From positions 1 through 28,349 of the forward strand of contig JAPXNL010000012.1 of NCBI GenBank assembly GCA_033808535.1: a stretch of 28,349 nt of DNA, read 5' to 3'. Positions within the stretch are counted from its first letter, which is position 1, and each line of letters begins with the position of its first letter. This stretch comes from DTU078 sp033808535. GTDB lineage: Bacteria; Bacillota; Clostridia; Oscillospirales; CAG-272. The translations under genes were made by a program, and so were the position numbers. Of this stretch, positions 24,401-28,349 are shown one piece after another. Below the pieces are notes generated by a model, which did no database searches, was not told the origin of the DNA, and saw only the letters and a list, made by a program, of their open reading frames with translations.

Positions 24401-25949
24401 CTGGTATGTGCTCGCCCGGATTGACATAGGTGCCGAAAACATCCTTTACCTCGCCTCCGGATATACGCACCGCGCCGATCTCAGTGATGTGGTTTTTCAG
24501 CGACGAAAGGCCGGTTGTTTCTATGTCGAACACTATAAAGTCGCCGCTGAACGGCATATTGGCACTGCCGAACACTGCGCGCGCCGTATCGTTGACATAA
24601 TACGCCTCTGTGCCCCATATGACCTTCTGTCCCAGCTTTTCCGCCGCTTCCATCGCTTTCTGGAAACCCTGAACGTTGCCGTGGTCGGTGATTGCGACCG
24701 CGCGATGACCCCATCGTTTTGCTATCGCCACCGCTTTATCCGGCGGTATAATCGCGTCCATCGCCGACATTTGGGTGTGCAGGTGCAGCTCAACCCGCTT
24801 GCGTGGCGCGTCGTCAGGCAGATCAGCGGGAATTATGCCGTCGGGCAGGTTGTCCATGTCGTCGCTGCGCTCGATTTTCGCTATCTTTGAAATCGCATTT
24901 GGCGTCAGTATCAACTCACCATCAAAATCATCCGGCTTGAGATTGCCGCGTATTGCAAGTACACTTCCGACAGATATCGACTCCGAACTGCCGTTATCTT
25001 CATCTGCCTTTATTATCCACTTAACGCCTGCCGAAGCGTCATAATCGGTTATCGAAAACGTTACGATTATTCGATCCCCGCGTTTATTTACTTTGACCTC
25101 GCATTCAAATACCTCGCCCAGCACGACAACACTGCGCTCCGGTTTTTGCATATTGCGAAGCGGTGTGGGGTTAATTGCAAACAGCTCACCCAGAACCGGC
25201 TCCGGATCGCTAATATCAAAGGTCAGGTTGCCGATTTTATAAATCGTGTCGGTTATTGCCACCGGCTCGGTCGCCTCTGCATGCATTGAAGGCAGCTTCA
25301 TCTCCGGCGGACCTGTTACGACGCTTTTTCCATTGTCACCGTTGCCATTTTCTGTTTCCGGTGGCAGTCTGAATACTGCCTGCGATGCAAGCATAGCAAG
25401 CTGCTCGCGGCTGTATTCGTCGTAGTCGGGCGTATACCCTTCATCGCGCTGGACTGTCACGTTAACGCGCAGCCCGAACTCGCTGTTAATTATAGCTGCT
25501 ATTATTTCGGGCGTGTGCGCGTCGTACAGCAGTCCGACACCGCCGTCAGAAAACGGTATATCAATAAAAAGCTCGATTTTCTCCGAGCCGTCCGGAGTTA
25601 TACTGTCGCGGCTGAGCATGAATTTTGCATGGTCAAAAAAGCCGCGCGACACCGCTCCGACCCGCTCTGCTTCGGTCAGGATCTCACGAATCACGTCATA
25701 ACCGAAAAGCTCCGACGGATACCGCGGCAAAATCCGCAGCGAGCGCAGGTCGTATATGGCGCGCAGCTCCTCCTCAAGTGCGTAAAGCTCCGATTTCGGG
25801 CGCACCGATTCGAAAAAAGCGCTGACTTCCACCAGTCGGCGCTCCTTTTCGGCAAGTATATTGATTATGCGCCCCGCATTCATCAGCTCTACAAATTCGG
25901 GGCGAGGGTTGTAGCGTTTGAATTGTTGTGCAAGTGTTTTGTCTGTCAT
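21495..25949 (-). CDS. polC: DNA polymerase III alpha subunit, Gram-positive type PolC
   Basis: Replicative polymerase of Gram-positive bacteria with built-in proofreading. Of 1484 residues, the N-terminal part covers about 1-260, and an OB-fold lies at about 270-355. The PHP domain begins near 387 (ELHLHTQMSAMDA, AITDHGN) and is interrupted by the DEDD exonuclease (about 470-650: FDIETTGL with D475/E477, HNASFD, HHRASDDA). The polymerase core includes GSRGSVGSSAVAF, a zinc site CLKC...CPVC, PDIDLNFSGE and KAHAAAYAM. The end NQLSLF is the usual C-terminus. Ten N at 21766-21775 fall near the C-terminus without breaking frame. GGAGTG precedes the ATG at 25949. It follows ispG by 54 nt. Confidence 0.97.
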   Translation of the reverse strand: MTDKTLAQQFKRYNPRPEFVELMNAGRIINILAEKERRLVEVSAFFESVRPKSELYALEEELRAIYDLRSLRILPRYPSELFGYDVIREILTEAERVGAVSRGFFDHAKFMLSRDSITPDGSEKIELFIDIPFSDGGVGLLYDAHTPEIIAAIINSEFGLRVNVTVQRDEGYTPDYDEYSREQLAMLASQAVFRLPPETENGNGDNGKSVVTGPPEMKLPSMHAEATEPVAITDTIYKIGNLTFDISDPEPVLGELFAINPTPLRNMQKPERSVVVLGEVFECEVKVNKRGDRIIVTFSITDYDASAGVKWIIKADEDNGSSESISVGSVLAIRGNLKPDDFDGELILTPNAISKIAKIERSDDMDNLPDGIIPADLPDDAPRKRVELHLHTQMSAMDAIIPPDKAVAIAKRWGHRAVAITDHGNVQGFQKAMEAAEKLGQKVIWGTEAYYVNDTARAVFGSANMPFSGDFIVFDIETTGLSSLKNHITEIGAVRISGGEVKDVFGTYVNPGEHIPESITNLTGITDEMVADAPSEAQAVHAFLDFADGGILVAHNASFDIGFISRVAEREGYAFPNTYVDTVAMSRYVNPELQRHRLDSLAEYYGLGDFNHHRASDDATVLAKIFLAMAEKLRAEGIADLAQMSAAMAESADPLMLRPYHIIILAKNLTGLKNLYKLISYGYLHCFRRYPRITKSVLNHHREGLIIGSACSEGELFSALLDNKTDSEIEEIASLYDYFEIQPLCNNRYLIDEGKVGGRDGLIELNKRIIALGEKLGKPVVATCDAHFAEKYEEIYRQILLSGMKFADADREVGIYMRTTREMLAEFDYLSPKKAWEVVVANPNKIADMVEDGIRPFPKGTFTPQMEGADEELQTLCYTRAKKIYGDPLPETVSVRLERELSSIIKNGFSVLYIIAQKLVAYSESQGYLVGSRGSVGSSAVAFFAGISEVNPLPPHYVCLKCKYSNFSNEANTGSGFDLPNKTCPVCGAELYGDGHDIPFETFLGFYGEKSPDIDLNFSGEVQSRVHKYTEELFGAENVFRAGTIGALASKTAYGFVMKYLEGKGLNLSKAEVNRLVSSCVGVKRTTGQHPGGIVVVPRDREIYDFTPIQHPADDPHSDIITTHFTFEYLHDTLLKLDELGHDVPTKYKWMEKFTGVPVTSVPMNDPRVYELFLSTKPLGIRPEDIGGIKLGTLGLPEMGTSFVLPVLEEAKPRTFADLMQIMGLTHGTDVWSGNAQELIRNGTCTISEVIGTRDGIMITLMKYGLSSSDAFNIMEFVRKNKKGLPLKPEMLAALKEHNVPQWYIDSLGKIKYMFPKAHAAAYAMSSIRLGWYKVYRPLEFYAAMFTVAPGGFEAQIVMRGKQEVMRILSELNKKGMDITQKEAAMITTLQXXXXGLKFLPVSLKKSDAFVFKPEDGKIRLPFSSLAGVGETAARNIAEVMANEEIYSIEDLRIRAGLSKPVVDVLAENGVLDGLSETNQLSLF
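21766..21775. other. Assembly gap (10 N) inside polC
   Basis: Ten undetermined bases between the codons for TTLQ and GLKF. With the two flanking bases they make four whole codons, and the polC frame continues on both sides. This suggests that the gap size is close to real. Confidence 0.99.
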
Positions 25950-26003
25950 TTTTCACTCCGGTTTTTTGCATCAGCCTTCGTGCTAATTATGGCTGCACTG
26001 TTT

Positions 26004-27092
26004 TCAGCGTGCGTTGTTTTCAGCGTTTTCAATCTCGGAAAGCAGCGCCGGAATTATCTCTTCCTCCGGCAGCTTGCGCATCGGCTTGCCGTATTTGAAC
26101 AGCAAAGCCTCGCCCTTGCCGCCCGCGACGCCGAAATCCGCCTCGCGCGCCTCGCCCGGACCGTTGACCGCACAGCCCATAACCGCGACTGTATACCTGC
26201 GCGACAGTGTGCGACCGGCGTATTTTTCTTTGATTGCGCGCTCAAGCCGTTCGACTGTGCCAATCAGGTCAATATCCGTGCGGCCGCAGGTCGGGCATGA
26301 TATAACCTCCACTCCGCCCGCGTTCAGACCGAGCGCGGCGAGAATTTCGCGCCCGCGTTTGATCTCGAGCACCGGGTCGGCGGTCAGTGATACGCGAATC
26401 GTGTCGCCGATGCCGTCGCAGAGCAGCGCGCCGATGCCAATCGCGGATTTAATCGTGCCGCGCGCGTCGCTGCCCGCCTCGGTCACGCCGAGATGAAGCG
26501 GATATTTGCAGCACTCTGCCACAAGCCGGTTGGCGGCAATTGTGTCTGCCACCGACGATGATTTGACCGCGACGATGATGTCGGTGAAATCGAGCTTTTC
26601 AAGCAGTGCGATGTGATAGGCGGCGCTTTCCGCCAGCGCTTCGGGCGTGGGATGGCTGTATTTCGCGAGTATATGCTTTTCAAGCGAACCGCTGTTGACG
26701 CCGATGCGGATGGGTATGCCCCTCGCGCGGCAGGCGTCGGTGACGAGTTTCACTTTGTCGTCGTCGCCGATGTTGCCGGGGTTGATGCGGATTTTATCCG
26801 CGCCGGCTTCCGCCGCGAGCACCGCAAGCCTTGCACTGAAATGGATATCAGCGACGACAGGCATTTTTAGTCCCGCCAATTTGTAATTGTAAATCGCGCG
26901 CGCCGACTCCTCGTCGGGCACTGTGACACGCACTATATCGCAGCCGGCTGCCTCAAGCGTGCGCAGCTGTGCAAGCGTTGCTTCAATATCAGACGTGCGG
27001 GTGTTTGTCATCGACTGCACGCTGACCGGCGCGTCTCCGCCGACTGTCAGCCCGCCGACGCGTATTGGCAGGGATTTTCGTCTTTCAATCAT
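26004..27092 (-). CDS. ispG: 4-hydroxy-3-methylbut-2-en-1-yl diphosphate synthase IspG (GcpE)
   Basis: IspG is a 4Fe-4S enzyme of the MEP pathway that converts MEcPP to HMBPP. From the ATG at 27092 it has 362 residues. The N-terminal TIM-barrel-like domain shows VSVQSMTNT, PVVADIHFSARLA and KIRINPGNIG. The C-terminal domain carries the cluster ligands C266 and C269 (SCPTCGR), C307 and E314 (VMGCAVNGPGEA). The open frame begins at TTG 27116, but the family N-terminus and a GGGAG sequence 8 nt upstream favour 27092. It lies between rseP (54 nt) and polC (54 nt). The same transcript also carries dxr, an earlier step of the same pathway. Confidence 0.97.
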   Translation of the reverse strand: MIERRKSLPIRVGGLTVGGDAPVSVQSMTNTRTSDIEATLAQLRTLEAAGCDIVRVTVPDEESARAIYNYKLAGLKMPVVADIHFSARLAVLAAEAGADKIRINPGNIGDDDKVKLVTDACRARGIPIRIGVNSGSLEKHILAKYSHPTPEALAESAAYHIALLEKLDFTDIIVAVKSSSVADTIAANRLVAECCKYPLHLGVTEAGSDARGTIKSAIGIGALLCDGIGDTIRVSLTADPVLEIKRGREILAALGLNAGGVEVISCPTCGRTDIDLIGTVERLERAIKEKYAGRTLSRRYTVAVMGCAVNGPGEAREADFGVAGGKGEALLFKYGKPMRKLPEEEIIPALLSEIENAENNAR

Positions 27093-27146
27093 TTCCACCG
27101 CTCCCGGGAAACGCAAGATAGCAGCACTTCCCGTTCATACTGCCTG

Positions 27147-28175
27147 CTAATCCGCAAACAGCTTCATAATGTCCTTATAAGTTATAAACACCATTGCGAG
27201 CATCAGAAGAACGATGCCGGCAAAATGGACATAGCCCTCGTACTCGGGTTTTATAGGTTTGCCGCGGATTTTCTCCATTATAAGAAACACCAGGCGGCCG
27301 CCGTCGAGTGCCGGCAGGGGCAACAGATTAAAGATGCCCAGGTTCATGGAGATAAGCACGCAAAGGTACAGCAGGTTATATGCGCCGGCTTTTGCCGCCT
27401 CGCCTATGGCATTTGTGACTCCGACCGGGCCTGAGATCTGATCAACACCGTACCGTCCGGTCATAAAATCGAACAGCGACTCCCAGATAAGTTTAACCGT
27501 CGCCGTCGACTGGTAAAACGAATGGCGGATAACCGCAAACGGTGTTTTCGGCTCTGCTGCAACAACAAAGTCGACTTCGCCGAAGGTCACGCCTTCCTCA
27601 ACTAATGTCGGGAAAATTACATCCTCTACCACCACTGTTTCGCCGTCACGCTTTACTGTTATGTCGAGCGGCTCAATGCCGTTGCGCATAACTTCGTAGA
27701 TTACCTCATACGAAGTATGCACTCTGGTGTCGCCGATCTTTAAAATTTTATCCCCTACCTGCAGGCCGGACATATCTGACATTGCGCCTTCTTCCGCAAA
27801 CCGCAGAATTGTCGTCGATCCGAGCGAGGGTGTGGCTGCGACAAGCATGCACATGACTATTATTCCGAGCAGGAGGTTCATAAGCGAACCGGATGCCAGT
27901 ATTATAAAGCGCTGCCAGATAGGTTTTTTATTTAATGCGCCCGGATCGTCGCTTTCCTCGTCCTCCCCGACCATGCTGACAAAACCGCCGAACGGAAACA
28001 GTCTGAGCGCATAGTCTATACCTGTCTTTTTGGACCTGTGTGTCAGCAGCCTGGGACCCATTCCGATCGCAAATTCGCGGATTGACACCTTGAAAAAGCG
28101 TGCGGACAGATAGTGCCCCAGCTCGTGCACGATAATAAACATGCCGAAAATCAGTATGGCAAACAGGATGTAAAT
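27147..28175 (-). CDS. rseP: RIP metalloprotease RseP (site-2 protease family)
   Basis: Intramembrane zinc protease that cleaves membrane-spanning anti-sigma factors and signal-peptide remnants (RasP in Bacillus). The active-site motif HELGH and the second motif NLLPLPALDGGR are visible, with a PDZ domain between them (about 120-190: SGLQVGDKILKIGDTRV). The first ATG (28142) begins only five residues before HELGH and removes most of TM1. An ATT at 28175, seven nt after AGAGGTG, restores the usual N-terminus (YILFAILIFGMFIIV) and gives 342 residues. An in-frame TAG at 28188 limits any longer version. It sits between dxr (41 nt) and ispG (54 nt), a common Firmicutes order. Confidence 0.94.
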   Translation of the reverse strand: MYILFAILIFGMFIIVHELGHYLSARFFKVSIREFAIGMGPRLLTHRSKKTGIDYALRLFPFGGFVSMVGEDEESDDPGALNKKPIWQRFIILASGSLMNLLLGIIVMCMLVAATPSLGSTTILRFAEEGAMSDMSGLQVGDKILKIGDTRVHTSYEVIYEVMRNGIEPLDITVKRDGETVVVEDVIFPTLVEEGVTFGEVDFVVAAEPKTPFAVIRHSFYQSTATVKLIWESLFDFMTGRYGVDQISGPVGVTNAIGEAAKAGAYNLLYLCVLISMNLGIFNLLPLPALDGGRLVFLIMEKIRGKPIKPEYEGYVHFAGIVLLMLAMVFITYKDIMKLFAD

Positions 28176-28182
28176 TGCAAAA

Positions 28183-28189
28183 CACCTCT
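28183..28189 (-). promoter_or_regulatory. Ribosome-binding site that points to a non-ATG start for rseP
   Basis: AGAGGTG on the minus strand, 7 nt before the ATT at 28175 and 40 nt before the first ATG. The spacing fits initiation at ATT and not at the ATG. Confidence 0.6.
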
Positions 28190-28205
28190 AATCGTATTCC
28201 GGATA

Positions 28206-28223
28206 ATTTTAACCGGTTAAAAT
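28206..28223. repeat. Perfect 18-bp palindrome over the dxr stop codon
   Basis: ATTTTAACCGGTTAAAAT is a perfect palindrome covering the end of dxr, flanked by CCGG on both sides (28199-28202 and 28224-28227). It may form a hairpin in the dxr-rseP spacer or be a protein site; the sequence does not decide. Confidence 0.6.
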
Positions 28224-28349
28224 CCGGCGCGTGCCAGCTCCAGCGTTTGTTCGCGGAAAGCACGGTCGGCTTGTGCTATCTCCTCAAAGTCGCTGTAATC
28301 CTCGTCGCGCACCGAACGAACGACCTCGCACACCAGCTCTGCTATATCG
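28217..28349 (-). CDS. dxr: 1-deoxy-D-xylulose 5-phosphate reductoisomerase, C-terminal end (partial)
   Basis: Only the last 43 codons and the stop are in the window. The translation starts DIAELVCEVV and ends DFEEIAQADRAFREQTLELA, which matches the C-terminal helical domain of Dxr/IspC, where a DIxxxV...L..I...D..AR pattern is usual. Dxr catalyses the committed step of the MEP isoprenoid pathway. The call is supported by the next genes: dxr-rseP-ispG is a common Firmicutes order. The gene continues past the right edge of the window. No motif of the active site is visible, so the identification depends on the C-terminal match and context. Confidence 0.82.
   Translation of the reverse strand, partial: DIAELVCEVVRSVRDEDYSDFEEIAQADRAFREQTLELARAGF

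Noticed and set aside
1..28349. CRISPR arrays, tRNA or rRNA genes, insertion sequences, phage genes
   Set aside because: I looked through the intergenic stretches on both strands and saw no regularly spaced repeats, cloverleaf sequences, transposase motifs or phage proteins.

Overview
This 28.3 kb window is chromosomal core sequence from a low-to-mid GC Gram-positive bacterium, most likely a member of the Clostridia (Firmicutes/Bacillota). The evidence is a PolC-type replicative polymerase, an HrcA/CIRCE-controlled hrcA-grpE-dnaK-dnaJ operon, an FtsEX-M23 peptidase-S41 protease cluster next to a PucR-type regulator, and consensus sigma-A promoters. A run of 10 N inside polC points to a draft or metagenome-assembled scaffold. 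I see no phage, transposon, CRISPR, tRNA or rRNA.

Layout. (1) 15-8165, minus strand: rsmE, an unknown 8-TM membrane protein, a PucR/CdaR-like regulator, ftsE, ftsX, an M23 murein peptidase, an S41 C-terminal processing protease and greA. A perfect-consensus promoter lies upstream of rsmE, and most junctions down to the M23 gene are tight. (2) 8398-14657, minus strand: the heat-shock operon hrcA-grpE-dnaK-dnaJ-prmA, with a sigma-A promoter and CIRCE operator at the front and a strong intrinsic terminator at the end. (3) 14801-21341, plus strand: a repair operon radC-uvrB-uvrA followed by a putative metal-dependent phospholipase-like gene, with its own promoter and a strong terminator. (4) 21495-28349, minus strand: polC, ispG, rseP and the 3' end of dxr, read as dxr-rseP-ispG-polC. 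This joins two MEP isoprenoid genes with the intramembrane protease and the replicase.

The most unusual feature is FtsX. It is 479 residues instead of about 300 because roughly 180 residues of Listeria-Bacteroides (InlB B-type) repeat sequence are inserted in its large extracellular loop, the part that in other bacteria recruits the murein hydrolase. The next gene encodes a coiled-coil M23 peptidase with all its zinc ligands, which is the expected partner. The repeats are arranged as half-full-half.

Smaller points of interest are a probable ATT start codon for rseP, large hairpins inside the heat-shock operon, a RadC whose usual metal-site glutamate is replaced, a cysteine cluster in the phospholipase-like protein, and an unknown membrane protein in the division cluster.
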